Assembly (NCBI GenBank): GCA_964537055.1
Contig: CAZHYV010000002.1
Coordinates: 186,001 to 250,000 of the forward strand
Source of the DNA: CAZHYV01 sp964537055
Lineage (GTDB): Bacteria > Myxococcota_A > Polyangia > Palsa-1104 > JAEUJZ01
Direction of reading: 5' to 3'
Length of the DNA: 64,000 bases
This document shows, piece after piece, positions 50,858 through 60,110 of this stretch. Position 1 is the first letter of the stretch, and every line of letters starts with the position of its first letter. Made by a program: the position numbers and the translations under genes. The notes under the pieces were generated by a model. It searched no databases and was not told where the DNA came from. It saw only the letters and a list, made by a program, of their open reading frames with translations.

Positions 50858-52180
50858 TTACTCCTGACTCTTTGGAGATTGTGGCTTGCCGGGAGGCAAA
50901 ATCGTAGGAGGAAATCCATTGAGCTGCCTCCAAAGTTCAAAGCCTAACGAGACCTGATTTAACAAAACCCATCCGTTGACCCGAACTCCTTGGCGGAGAT
51001 ATCGAGACTCTGGCCAAGGATCTTTCGGATCGGGCAATACCACAACACGAAAGCGGCCATTTCCATCATCAGTTGCATCTACCAAGGCAACGATGCCGCC
51101 AAACGTGCCTACCGCTGCCGAGGGCCAACCTACAAATTGGATGGCGGGCCAACCCTCAAACTGCAGCCTAACGGAACGGCCTATCGAGATTAAAGGAATA
51201 TCGTTTCCATCCACCCAGATTTCGGCGGCCTTTTCCACAGTATCGGGCACAAACAGGGCTAGGGGTTTGCCGTTTTTGACCACCTCAGCTCCCACGTTGA
51301 CGAGGATTCGAAAGATGGTGCCATCTTTAGGAGCCTTGATCACTTGGGACTTTTGTCTTGAGACCCGGACTGCAAGCCGAGCAAGCTCAGCCTGCACTAG
51401 TTGAATCTCGCCTTCGACATTGGCCAAGGATGACTTTGCATCCTCCAAAAGAGCGCTTGTCTCTTGCTCGATACGAATTCGATCGATCCGGAAGGCCTCA
51501 TGCTCGCTCTCTGCGGCAATCAACGAGGCCTCTGAACGCTTGAGCTCGGCAAAAGCTCGTGCATAATCTAGCTCGGCCAGTTCTTGGGTTCGGCTCGAAG
51601 ACAATCCCTCTTCCTGCAAGTTCCGGTGCCGCTTTCGATTTTTTCGGGCAGTTGAAAGGCCCGCCTTCATTGCCTCAAGCGCTTGTTTTGCCATCCTGAC
51701 CCGCTGCCCCGCCATATGGGTTCTTGCCTCTGCGGAAGACATCGCGGCCGCTTTTGATTTCTCTAAGGCAACGATTCTTTCTGCCAAGGCCCGTTTTCTC
51801 TTGCTGACAGCACCCAGACGCTCCTCCATAGACGCTTGTTCCTGCTGAAGATGTTCTACCAGATGAGGATCGATGTCGCTAAGCTCGGCAATCACTTGAC
51901 CCTGCTTCACAAAACTTCCCTCCTGCACAAACCAACGGACGACCCGTCCTTCGATAGGTGCTTCCAGCTGCTGCTGCCGCTCGAAAGGAACGTAGGCAAC
52001 TACCCTGCCAACCCCAGGAATATTTTGCTGCCACGGGACCAACACAAGACAGATCGCACTGGCAAAAAGAAGACCCAACATCAATAGCGATAGCCACCTT
52101 GCTGACTTGGGAGAGCGAACCCTTGTCCAAAGAGGTTCTGCTTTGGAAGATTCGACCTCTGGCTCTCTTACCTTCGTCAT
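50858..52180 (-). CDS. HlyD-family periplasmic adaptor
   Basis: 440 residues. A cytoplasmic start and one membrane helix (about 29-50, WLSLLMLGLLFASAICLVLV) are followed by the first half of a biotinyl-lipoyl domain (LEAPIEGRVVRWFVQEGSFVKQGQVIAELSD). A long coiled coil of about 180 residues follows (LQQEQASMEERLGAVSKRKR to RVSRQKSQ). The lipoyl second half comes next (IKAPKDGTIFRILVNVGAEVVKNGKPLALF) and then a beta-barrel domain. It bridges the inner-membrane transporter and TolC. Its ATG overlaps the ABC stop (ATGA), so translation is coupled. Confidence 0.9.
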   Translation of the reverse strand: MTKVREPEVESSKAEPLWTRVRSPKSARWLSLLMLGLLFASAICLVLVPWQQNIPGVGRVVAYVPFERQQQLEAPIEGRVVRWFVQEGSFVKQGQVIAELSDIDPHLVEHLQQEQASMEERLGAVSKRKRALAERIVALEKSKAAAMSSAEARTHMAGQRVRMAKQALEAMKAGLSTARKNRKRHRNLQEEGLSSSRTQELAELDYARAFAELKRSEASLIAAESEHEAFRIDRIRIEQETSALLEDAKSSLANVEGEIQLVQAELARLAVRVSRQKSQVIKAPKDGTIFRILVNVGAEVVKNGKPLALFVPDTVEKAAEIWVDGNDIPLISIGRSVRLQFEGWPAIQFVGWPSAAVGTFGGIVALVDATDDGNGRFRVVVLPDPKDPWPESRYLRQGVRVNGWVLLNQVSLGFELWRQLNGFPPTILPPGKPQSPKSQE

Positions 52181-53925
52181 AGCAAGCCTCCTTCCTCTGT
52201 TAGAGGCTTGATTTGCCCTTGCTCGAGCTCGTAGACTTGATCACAAAAACGACAAAGCTGCGGATCGGTCGTCAAAAGAAGAAGCGTCCACCCATGGGCA
52301 GGGTCAAACAGTACGTGCTGCCAAGCTGAGGATCCTGCTTCAAAAGGACTTAAGAATGCGCCCTGAATAACGAGCAGCTTGGGCCGGTGAACAAGCATGC
52401 GAGCGATCATCAGCTTTCTCGAATCCAAAAAGGACAACGGAGCGCCATGGGGAAGTAGCGTGGTAAACATTCCTTCCTTAAGAGATTCTATGCTTTGAGA
52501 CAAATTCGCTTTGATGATCGCCTGCCTAATCTCATCCGTGCTGACCTCTGGGTTTCCAAGATGCACATTCTCGGCCACTGTACCCGCAAAAATCTCGTTC
52601 CCCTTCAGCCAGGAAACATGCGAACGCAACGACACCAAATTCCATTCCTGGATCGGAATCCCATCGAGGATCACACTTCCAAAAGCAGGAGATGCAATCC
52701 CAAAGAGAAGCTCGGCAAGGGTCGAAAGCTCGGCTTGTGTCTTCCCAAGAATGGCCACCCGACCCCCTGCGGGAATTTCTAACGTAACCCCCGAAGAAGG
52801 TCCTAGCGATGCAGAAAACCCCAGGTGTTTGAAAAGCACCTTAAGGCCTACACTTTCTCTTACGATAGATTCTCCCTGATCAGGTTGCTCTTTGATATCA
52901 ATCAGCTCATACACTTTTTCTAAAGAAGCTCTGAGATCATAGTAGTCCTCTAAGTGTTTTCCAAACTTCGCAATGCCACTCACGACCGTACTTAGAATAA
53001 GTTCCGCCGCCACCAGCTGACCCAGGGTAAGCTGCCTCTTGATGACCAAGGAACCGCCAATCCCAAGCAGCATGGCACTGGTCACCGCCTGTAACCATAA
53101 GGAGCCAAGAATTTGTCGGAACACGATTTTAAAGTGCGATTTACGATGCTGAAGGTACTCTAGCAGCAACGACTGAATCTTTAGAGAGGCAAACCGAATG
53201 CCTTGCGCTGAGCGAAATACGGTCGGATGCCTCGCTAGTTCCTGAATCCAGGCGCCGACGCGGTACTTTGCAGAAGATTCAAGAAGGCTTGTTTCCAGAG
53301 CCCCTTTTCCAAGAAAATAAATAATGATCACCAAAAAACAAATCAACGCCAGATCGAATACCAAAAGAATCGGATGGTATGTGGCAAGGACCAACATTCC
53401 GATGCCTGTTTGGAGAGCGATAGAGACTCCCTCCAGGAGCAGGCTTGAGAGCGTTTTTTGCAAGGTGACAATGTCAAAAAACTGATTTGCCTTCTCGGGA
53501 CCATAAGTGTGCCGGAATGCATCAAAGGAAGAAACAGAAAACTTCTGCGCAATTTGAACGGCATTTCGAACAAACAAACGCTGCTGCAAAATTTCAATTA
53601 CATAGGTTTGGATGGCACGCAAAATGCCTGACAGAAGAAGGCCTACAAACACCAAGCTTGTTAAGATCACAATCGGCTGCAGCAAGGTCCCAAACGCAAT
53701 TGTATTGACAACCGCCTGTGTTCCTACGGGTGCAGCCAAAGAAAGCAGGCCGATCAACATTGCGTAGATGACAACCATCCACAAATCACGGCGCTCCTCC
53801 ACAAAAAACCGCCCCAGCGTGCTTAGTTTGGCTCCAAGCACGCTCTCCACTTTGGGAGACATTGGTTGCGGGGGATTGACATGGTCCACGCCCACATCGT
53901 ACCAAAAAGATCTTTTGTTCTGCAA
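52177..53925 (-). CDS. ABC exporter with degenerate ATPase domain
   Basis: 582 residues. The N-terminal two-thirds is a type-1 ABC exporter membrane domain with about six helices (residues 50-320, SLAAPVGTQAVVNTIAFG). The C-terminal 220 residues align with an ABC ATPase by spacing, but every catalytic block is lost. The Walker A position reads GKTQAELST, the signature reads LSFLDSRK instead of LSGGQ, Walker B reads KLLVIQGAF without Asp or Glu, and the H-loop His is Thr (LLTTDP). It is unlikely to hydrolyse ATP. It may work with another ATPase or by another energy source. It starts with TTG, or possibly the ATG at 53862. It is first in the ABC-HlyD-TolC operon. Confidence 0.85.
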   Translation of the reverse strand: MQNKRSFWYDVGVDHVNPPQPMSPKVESVLGAKLSTLGRFFVEERRDLWMVVIYAMLIGLLSLAAPVGTQAVVNTIAFGTLLQPIVILTSLVFVGLLLSGILRAIQTYVIEILQQRLFVRNAVQIAQKFSVSSFDAFRHTYGPEKANQFFDIVTLQKTLSSLLLEGVSIALQTGIGMLVLATYHPILLVFDLALICFLVIIIYFLGKGALETSLLESSAKYRVGAWIQELARHPTVFRSAQGIRFASLKIQSLLLEYLQHRKSHFKIVFRQILGSLWLQAVTSAMLLGIGGSLVIKRQLTLGQLVAAELILSTVVSGIAKFGKHLEDYYDLRASLEKVYELIDIKEQPDQGESIVRESVGLKVLFKHLGFSASLGPSSGVTLEIPAGGRVAILGKTQAELSTLAELLFGIASPAFGSVILDGIPIQEWNLVSLRSHVSWLKGNEIFAGTVAENVHLGNPEVSTDEIRQAIIKANLSQSIESLKEGMFTTLLPHGAPLSFLDSRKLMIARMLVHRPKLLVIQGAFLSPFEAGSSAWQHVLFDPAHGWTLLLLTTDPQLCRFCDQVYELEQGQIKPLTEEGGLL

Positions 53926-54068
53926 GCGTATTGTCTTTGGGAAGCTATAATTGCGATTGTAATCAGCTTGCGCGGATCAGAGAAACAACAAAGGCATGTT
54001 TATAACAACGACTATTGTTGCTTCGAGGAAGCAGAACTTCTTGGACAGGGTAGAGCCACTTTGGGGGT

Positions 54069-54614
54069 TTATTCTGATGAAGTTTCACTACTAATTTTGA
54101 CGCGATCCCCGCAAGGTCCAGCATCATCATAATCGGTAATTTCCAAAGCTCGGCGTTTGGCTTCATCTTCGATCTCAGGGGGATAGCGATGCTCGACAAC
54201 AAGCAGAGCCCGTCCAGACATCGACTTCTCCCTCCGGAGACCAAATTTAAGGTTTTCAGTACAAAAGTTTCCCCGTTCGCTGCAAACTTGCTCAGCAAAG
54301 CCCTCTACGATCTCGGAAAATCTAGGAATTTCACCGCAAACGATTTTACCATCATCGGGGTCATTTAGGACTTCACAATGGCTGACTTTTCCTGGCTTTG
54401 AGGGTTTTATGCACCTACCGTACAGCTCGGCTTGAGTAAGAGGTCTCTCAGGCTCAGGTTGCGGAAGGGACTTTGCAGCCTCCATTACCTCTTGGGGCAC
54501 AAGTTTTTGTAGATCGCGGGGGTCCCTCGTTAGCGAGGAATGAACGCAGGACCCAGAAAAAAGGCCTAGGCCGATAGTGACATAGGTAAAAACTTTTACA
54601 ATAGGAGAGGTCAT
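54069..54614 (-). CDS. Predicted lipoprotein, Cys-rich hypothetical
   Basis: I chose the ATG at 54614 (181 residues) because it starts a lipoprotein signal (MTSPIVKVFTYVTIGLGLF) with lipobox FSGSC; the frame continues upstream to 54647. The mature protein has eight or so cysteines (YGRCIKPS, SHCEVL, IVCGEIP, EQVCSERGNFCTEN, GPCGDR) and a basic middle (GLRRKSM-like region). The Cys number suggests periplasmic disulfides. No domain is recognised. The lipoprotein at 7503 has the same general plan but no clear sequence match. It is read away from the ABC cassette and lies downstream of rsmB. Confidence 0.62.
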   Translation of the reverse strand: MTSPIVKVFTYVTIGLGLFSGSCVHSSLTRDPRDLQKLVPQEVMEAAKSLPQPEPERPLTQAELYGRCIKPSKPGKVSHCEVLNDPDDGKIVCGEIPRFSEIVEGFAEQVCSERGNFCTENLKFGLRREKSMSGRALLVVEHRYPPEIEDEAKRRALEITDYDDAGPCGDRVKISSETSSE

Positions 54615-54699
54615 CGATTGATTGTCCATATAATTTACTTTCATCAAAGTGTTTTATTTTCTTATAGCAACAGCTTCGCCCTTTTGTTACAGAAAAAGC

Positions 54700-56220
54700 T
54701 TAGGCCTCTCTGGGTGTAGCTTCTGCAAGATGTGGGCTCTCCGTTTCCGGAAGCCGCCTTAACACTGCTGCGAAAAAACCATCCGGACTTTTTTCGTGAG
54801 TTGGAATTAGCTTGAGAAAGGTGCCATCACCTACCTGCTTTGCCCGCGAAAGGCCCCAGATTTCCTTTACGGGCATGAGGGCAAAGTCAGGATGCCTCTG
54901 GAGAAACGTCTCTACCGTTTGCTCATTCTCTTCGCGTAGCAAGGTACAGGTACTATAGATGAGTCGCCCGCCAGGTCGTACAAACGGGGCGGATTTTTCT
55001 AAAATTGCAAGCTGCGTCTTTTTGAGCTCCTCCACATCTTTCGGCTGGATGGCCCAGCGAGATTCAGGATTCCTTCGAATTACGCCTGTCCCTGAGCAGG
55101 GAACGTCGCACAAAACCCGATGGGCCAAGATCTGGGAGGTCGTACTTAAGGATCTGGGCAGATTCGACCATAGATGCACCTGGGTATTGCTCATCCCTGC
55201 ACGACGAAGCCGCTTCTTTAACTCGTCTAACTTCTTCTCGTCCACATCAAAAGCATAGATGCGACCCTTATTTTCCATCAGTGCCCCTAAGGCAAGGGTC
55301 TTTCCTCCAGCGCCTGCACAGGCATCGATGACAACCCCTCCCGGAGGTGGAGCAACTAATTCTGCGATCAGCTGGCTACCCTCGTCCTGTAGTTCAAACA
55401 GACCCTCTTGGAACAAAGGGAGACTGTACATATTGATTCGCGTATCGAGAAGAAGGCCCAAGGGAGAAAGGGTCGTCTTTTGGCCATCGATTCCTAACGC
55501 ATGCAACTTATGTAAAAGATTCTCTCGGTTAGTTTTCAAAGCATTTGCTCGAATGGTCAGAGGTGCGCGTTGATTCTGGGCACAAAGAATCTCAACTCCA
55601 CTCTTTATACCGTACTGGGATGTTATTGCTTTTGCCAGCCAGTTCGGGTAGGAAAGTGCCGCACCGATCGCATCTACTTTCAAGGGCACAGCCAAGGCAG
55701 TTCTATTGATTATCGGTTCTGCCGTGGTCACCTCACTTTGGATGACCAGTTCCTTCATGGCCCCTCCCTCCTTTTCTTCCCTTACAACTTCAAACTCTTG
55801 CTGGAGGCGCTTTTGATTCAGCTGCATTTGTTCAAGAGAGAGGTCGTGCTTGCGTAGGACGGAATTAAATGAAGAAAGTGACAGAGGTGATCTGGCTTCT
55901 TGCACTTCTTCTGGAAACTCGAATTCTTGGCCTTGGGTGCTTTCATCAAAGATCCATGCGAGCACGAATTGGGAAGAGTTGGGGTGCTTTACCCCTAAGA
56001 TGGCAGTCAGCCTTCGCAGTTTGCGAATGATTTCATAGAGCGCATCTACCAAAAACCGTCGCTGCGATGAACCAAAGCGTGGCTCGCGCAGCACCTTGGT
56101 AATGGTCCCTGCCGCAGAACGCCACCCTTGTGTCTTTGATAGGACAAGAATTTGGTCAACGTACTCAACAAGCTGTTGCCACAGATACCTATCTGTAAGT
56201 ACATCCTTCGGCAAAATCAT
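54700..56220 (-). CDS. rsmB: 16S rRNA (cytosine-C5) methyltransferase, RsmB/NOP family
   Basis: 506 residues. The N-terminal 170 residues resemble the NusB-like RNA-binding domain of RsmB (GSSQRRFLVDALYEIIRKLRRL). The C-terminal SAM-dependent methyltransferase has motif I VIDACAGAGGKTLALGALM, the proton-handling Cys in VLCDVPCSGTGVIRRNPESRW, the catalytic Cys in LIYSTCTLLREENE, and DGFFAAVLRR at the end. It methylates C967 (E. coli numbering) of 16S rRNA or a nearby cytosine. The length is above E. coli RsmB (429), mostly in a linker near residues 95-165. It is separate from the surrounding envelope genes. Confidence 0.88.
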   Translation of the reverse strand: MILPKDVLTDRYLWQQLVEYVDQILVLSKTQGWRSAAGTITKVLREPRFGSSQRRFLVDALYEIIRKLRRLTAILGVKHPNSSQFVLAWIFDESTQGQEFEFPEEVQEARSPLSLSSFNSVLRKHDLSLEQMQLNQKRLQQEFEVVREEKEGGAMKELVIQSEVTTAEPIINRTALAVPLKVDAIGAALSYPNWLAKAITSQYGIKSGVEILCAQNQRAPLTIRANALKTNRENLLHKLHALGIDGQKTTLSPLGLLLDTRINMYSLPLFQEGLFELQDEGSQLIAELVAPPPGGVVIDACAGAGGKTLALGALMENKGRIYAFDVDEKKLDELKKRLRRAGMSNTQVHLWSNLPRSLSTTSQILAHRVLCDVPCSGTGVIRRNPESRWAIQPKDVEELKKTQLAILEKSAPFVRPGGRLIYSTCTLLREENEQTVETFLQRHPDFALMPVKEIWGLSRAKQVGDGTFLKLIPTHEKSPDGFFAAVLRRLPETESPHLAEATPREA

Positions 56221-56280
56221 GAGCGATGTCCATAGTACAGCAGGGGGCTGTTCTCACTATTGTAAGACCCGCTGTGACCA

Positions 56281-57516
56281 CTATGCATTATCAAAAGCGG
56301 GGTTTGCTTTCTTCTTCCTTTTGACAGGAGGCTTTGCTGCAGCAGGGCTTGCTGCACCCGGTGTAGCACCTGGGCTCACGCCAGGCCCCGGAGGTGTAGC
56401 CCCACCAGGTGGGGGAGGCACAGCACCGGGCGGAGGAACCGATCCGGGAGGAGCATCTGGGGCAGCAGGTATTTTTACTGGAATAGGTGCCGGCGGCTTT
56501 GCTGCAGCTGCAGCGGCCTCTGCCTCAACCAGCTTTATCCTTGCCTTGCCATCCTTTTCGTAGATCTCAACGTCTTTCTTTGGAGGCTCCTTCTTTGCTT
56601 GTAGTTCGAAGATATAACCAATGCTTAGACCCACAGTATGGCCTGGTGCATTGTCGGTGAGTCCGAGAGTGTAGTGAAGCATTGCACTCAGCTTGTTTGG
56701 GGCTACGTACTGTGCACCAAGGGTCCATGTGACTGGGTGCTGGGTAGGAAGATTAGTAAAGGTAACACCCCCCACAAATTCGGTGGTAACGTAGGTCCCC
56801 GCTGCAACTTTTGCTGAGGCTCCAAGGCCCCAGATCAGATGATATCCTAACCCTGTGCCAGGCTTACCCCCACTTACCCGGTCTTGTCCAGCAAAGATCC
56901 CACCAATATTGGCCGTAACGAAAAATCGATCATCGAAGTGGGGGGTCTCTAAAATAAGACGAACAAATCCACTCAATTTTCCATCAGGACCCGCAGTAAC
57001 ATAAGCATTGTTTAAATTGTTGGCATAAGAATATGCCATATCGGCCGAGAGACTGATCTTTGGAAGGTACTTGAACTTCGCAGGAAGAGGGAGGTTGAAC
57101 TTCACCCCAAAACGGATATCTCCATTCCCTAGATCCAGCCCATCGTTATAGATAACACCTGGCAACGAGATTCGCAGATCGACCAATTTTTTGATGGAAA
57201 CGTTTCCCATAAGAATTACGCCAAGCCGATGTGTCAGGTGAGGTTCAGGCTGAAGTATATCCGGGCCCTTATCCTGCAAGTCAATTGTACCAAAGGGGTG
57301 GTACGAGTAAAAAGCCTTTGCATACGCATTAAATCCGTAGTCCGCTACGGTTGCGTGCTCTAGCAAGAATCCGTCCTTCCAACTATGGGTGTTTAGTTGC
57401 ATATAAGGAAGGGTCAACCGTGGGTCCGCGGCTTGGGCTCGATGAACGATCCCGAGGAGAGTCATGGCAAAGAATAGGATGAAAAAAAGCTTTTTGTTGT
57501 TCTGCAAAGCCCTCAT
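56281..57516 (-). CDS. Outer-membrane barrel-like protein with Pro/Ala-rich tail
   Basis: 411 residues. AAGGAGG precedes the ATG, the best ribosome site in the window. The signal peptide (about 1-29, ending RAQAAD) is followed by a barrel-like part to about residue 310 with regularly spaced Gly and aromatic pairs (GTYVTTEFVGGVTFTNL, LGLTDNAPGHTVGLSIGYIFEL). The tail of about 90 residues is low-complexity Ala, Pro and Gly (AEAAAAAAKPPAPIPVK, GSVPPPGAVPPPP) and ends in a Lys/Arg cluster (KRKKKANP). The tail might reach through or bind the cell wall. It starts 14 bp after gyrB and is probably co-transcribed with it, which is unusual for an outer-membrane protein. Confidence 0.72.
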   Translation of the reverse strand: MRALQNNKKLFFILFFAMTLLGIVHRAQAADPRLTLPYMQLNTHSWKDGFLLEHATVADYGFNAYAKAFYSYHPFGTIDLQDKGPDILQPEPHLTHRLGVILMGNVSIKKLVDLRISLPGVIYNDGLDLGNGDIRFGVKFNLPLPAKFKYLPKISLSADMAYSYANNLNNAYVTAGPDGKLSGFVRLILETPHFDDRFFVTANIGGIFAGQDRVSGGKPGTGLGYHLIWGLGASAKVAAGTYVTTEFVGGVTFTNLPTQHPVTWTLGAQYVAPNKLSAMLHYTLGLTDNAPGHTVGLSIGYIFELQAKKEPPKKDVEIYEKDGKARIKLVEAEAAAAAAKPPAPIPVKIPAAPDAPPGSVPPPGAVPPPPGGATPPGPGVSPGATPGAASPAAAKPPVKRKKKANPAFDNA

Positions 57517-57530
57517 TGAGAGCCTCCTTT

Positions 57531-60020
57531 TTAAATATCTAAGTTTTTAACCGTTAATGCGTGTTGTTCAATAAATTCTCTTCTGGGTTCCACAGCTTCG
57601 CCCATAAGCATACTAAAGATGCGTTCCGCCTCGCTAAGATCGTCGGCATGTACCTCAAGCAGCGTACGCTTTTTTGGATCCATGGTCGTCTCCCAAAGTT
57701 GGTCTGCTGTCATCTCCCCAAGCCCTTTGTACCTTTGGATCTGTAGTCCTTTTCTCCCCGAAACCTCAAGCTTCTCTCCAAGGTCCTCGATTTGAGCGAG
57801 GGGCTGTCTTGATTCTCCCTCTACCAAGGTAAAGGGCCCTTGCCCATATTTCCCTAATTTCTCATAGATCCTTGAAAGTTCTTCTACCTCAGGAGAATCG
57901 AGTAATTGGTAATTGATCAGAGTCTCTTTTCCTCCCTGGTAGGCTGGATAAAAGACCTGGTATCCTCCTCGCTGCCGATCCTCTTGCAATGTTGGCTTCA
58001 TCGTAGCAAGGTCTTTGGAAAATGTCTGCAAATATGTGTGGACTCGCCCTACCCCTTCTTCCAACTCTTTCTTATTTTGAAGATAGGATTTTTTTATCTT
58101 CCCGGCCTTCATCCAGGCGTTAACAATCCGAGAATCGACCCGTTTTTCTACCGCTTCCAATGCTTTTTTATACCGAAGCGAAAGCTTGGCCCATTCTTTT
58201 AGCTCTTCGCCCTGGATCCAGGCAACCCCGGGAATCTCAAGAACTGCATTTTCTAAAGCGACCCTTAGAAGGAAATCCTCCAGCGCCTGTTCATTTTTTA
58301 GGTATTCCTCTTTTTTCCCTTTCTTCACTCGGTAAAGAGGAGGCTGGGCAATGTAAATATAATGTTTGTTTAGGGAACCATCGACCAGTTCGCGGTACTG
58401 TCGGAAGAAGAACGTTAGCAGTAGCGTTCGTATGTGGCTACCGTCCACGTCGGCGTCTGTCATAATGACAATTCGATGGTACCTAAGTTTCGTATGATCC
58501 TTCTGATCACCCACCCCACAACCCAGGGCCGAGATCAGGGTTGCAATTTCCGCCGAGGATAGCATTTTATCTAGCCTGGCTTTTTCGACGTTTAGGATCT
58601 TTCCTTTTAGCGGCAGAATCGCCTGAACTCGCCGATCGCGTCCTTGCTTTGCCGATCCTCCGGCCGAATCTCCCTCGACTAGGAAAAGCTCGCATAACGA
58701 AGGATCGCGCTCTTGGCAGTCCGCCAGTTTCCCCTGCAGGAACATAGAATCCATGACGCCTTTACGCTGTACCATTTCTCGGGCGCGTTTTGCGGCTTCT
58801 CGGGCTTTGGCAGCTAGCACCCCTTTGGCAATAATACCTCTTGCTTCTTTAGGATGTTCCTCCAAGTAAATCGCTAATTTATCGCCAACAATTGAGTTGA
58901 CTGCACCTGCAGCATCCGAGGAAACCAGCCGATCCTTGGTTTGGTTGCTAAACTTAGGATCTGGGTGTTTGATCGAGATAATGGCCGTAAGCCCTTCTTG
59001 TAGATCAGCGCCAGATAGCCCCTGCTTTAATTCTTTGAGGAGATTGTTCTGGTTTGCGTAGGTATTGATTGTTCTCGTCAGTGCCTGACGAAACCCAGTA
59101 AGGTGGGCCCCTCCATCACGATTTCGAATGTTGTTGGTAAAGCAAAGCACATTCTCTGAGTACCCATCGTTCCACTCGATCGCCACCTCGACATGGATTT
59201 CAGCATCGGGAATATCTGAGGTCGGTTGACCACCAGAGAGAAACACGGGAGGCTCTATCACGCGCTGCTTTCCTTCATTGAGATCGTGAACGAACGATGA
59301 AATTCCCCCTGCCGAAAAAAACTCTTTCTTCTCGTCCGTTCTTTCGTCATGGAGAATAATTTTTAAGCCTGAGTTTAGATAGGCTAGCTCTCGAAGACGT
59401 TGAGACAACGTAGCAAAGGAGTACTCTAGGGTCGCAAAAATCTCGGCATCCGGCTTAAAGGTCACCGACGTCCCAGTCTTCTCGCTTACCCCTGTTTCTA
59501 AAAGACCCGTTTCTGGCTTACCTCGACGGTATTCCTGATAAAACACTTTACCATTGCGCCGAATCTCTAGCTTTAACCACTCAGATACAGCATTGACTGC
59601 GGAGACCCCTACCCCATGAAGACCTCCTGAAACTTTATAGGTCTTCTTGTCAAATTTTCCACCTGCATGGAGCACCGTCATAATTACTTCAGGTGTAGGG
59701 CGGTGTTCGGTTGGATGCATATCCGTCGGCATTCCACGGCCATCATCAACGACGGTAATGGAATTGTCATAGTGAATACGGACTTCGATGTTCTTGCAGT
59801 ACCCAGCAAGCGCTTCATCGACAGAGTTATCAACGACTTCGTAAACAAGGTGATGAAGCCCCGTTCCATCATCAGTGTCCCCAATGTACATACCTGGTCG
59901 TTTTCTTACAGCTTCAAGCCCCTTGAGGACCTGTATGCTTTCGCCAGTGTAAGACTCATCAGAGCTTTTCTTTGGTATTTCTTTTTCATCTAATGAGGAT
60001 CGAGAAGCCGCTTCATTCAT
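57531..60020 (-). CDS. gyrB: DNA gyrase subunit B
   Basis: 829 residues from the ATG at 60020 (a TTG one codon earlier is possible). The GHKL ATPase domain shows EVVDNSVDEAL, VDDGRGMPTDMHP and GGLHGVGVSAVNA. The transducer region is followed by the TOPRIM domain with EGDSAGGSAKQGRDRRVQAI, LPLKGKILNVEKA and the metal-binding DADVDGSHIRTLLLTFF. The C-terminal extension (IQRYKGLGEMTADQLWETTM) is typical of gyrase and ends EFIEQHALTVKNLDI. It introduces negative supercoils with GyrA, whose gene is not in the window. Position after recF gives the classic dnaA-dnaN-recF-gyrB order. Confidence 0.98.
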   Translation of the reverse strand: MNEAASRSSLDEKEIPKKSSDESYTGESIQVLKGLEAVRKRPGMYIGDTDDGTGLHHLVYEVVDNSVDEALAGYCKNIEVRIHYDNSITVVDDGRGMPTDMHPTEHRPTPEVIMTVLHAGGKFDKKTYKVSGGLHGVGVSAVNAVSEWLKLEIRRNGKVFYQEYRRGKPETGLLETGVSEKTGTSVTFKPDAEIFATLEYSFATLSQRLRELAYLNSGLKIILHDERTDEKKEFFSAGGISSFVHDLNEGKQRVIEPPVFLSGGQPTSDIPDAEIHVEVAIEWNDGYSENVLCFTNNIRNRDGGAHLTGFRQALTRTINTYANQNNLLKELKQGLSGADLQEGLTAIISIKHPDPKFSNQTKDRLVSSDAAGAVNSIVGDKLAIYLEEHPKEARGIIAKGVLAAKAREAAKRAREMVQRKGVMDSMFLQGKLADCQERDPSLCELFLVEGDSAGGSAKQGRDRRVQAILPLKGKILNVEKARLDKMLSSAEIATLISALGCGVGDQKDHTKLRYHRIVIMTDADVDGSHIRTLLLTFFFRQYRELVDGSLNKHYIYIAQPPLYRVKKGKKEEYLKNEQALEDFLLRVALENAVLEIPGVAWIQGEELKEWAKLSLRYKKALEAVEKRVDSRIVNAWMKAGKIKKSYLQNKKELEEGVGRVHTYLQTFSKDLATMKPTLQEDRQRGGYQVFYPAYQGGKETLINYQLLDSPEVEELSRIYEKLGKYGQGPFTLVEGESRQPLAQIEDLGEKLEVSGRKGLQIQRYKGLGEMTADQLWETTMDPKKRTLLEVHADDLSEAERIFSMLMGEAVEPRREFIEQHALTVKNLDI

Positions 60021-60110
60021 CAACGTAGGTTATAGCATATCTACAGACAATGTAAACCCTAACGCCACCTTTTTAAAAGAACCTCATTGTTTATCCAGGT
60101 TCTCAAGAAT

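Noticed and set aside
53343..53597. Alternative frame inside the ABC gene
   Set aside because: Shadow of the membrane domain; the main frame has consistent helices and operon overlap with the HlyD gene.
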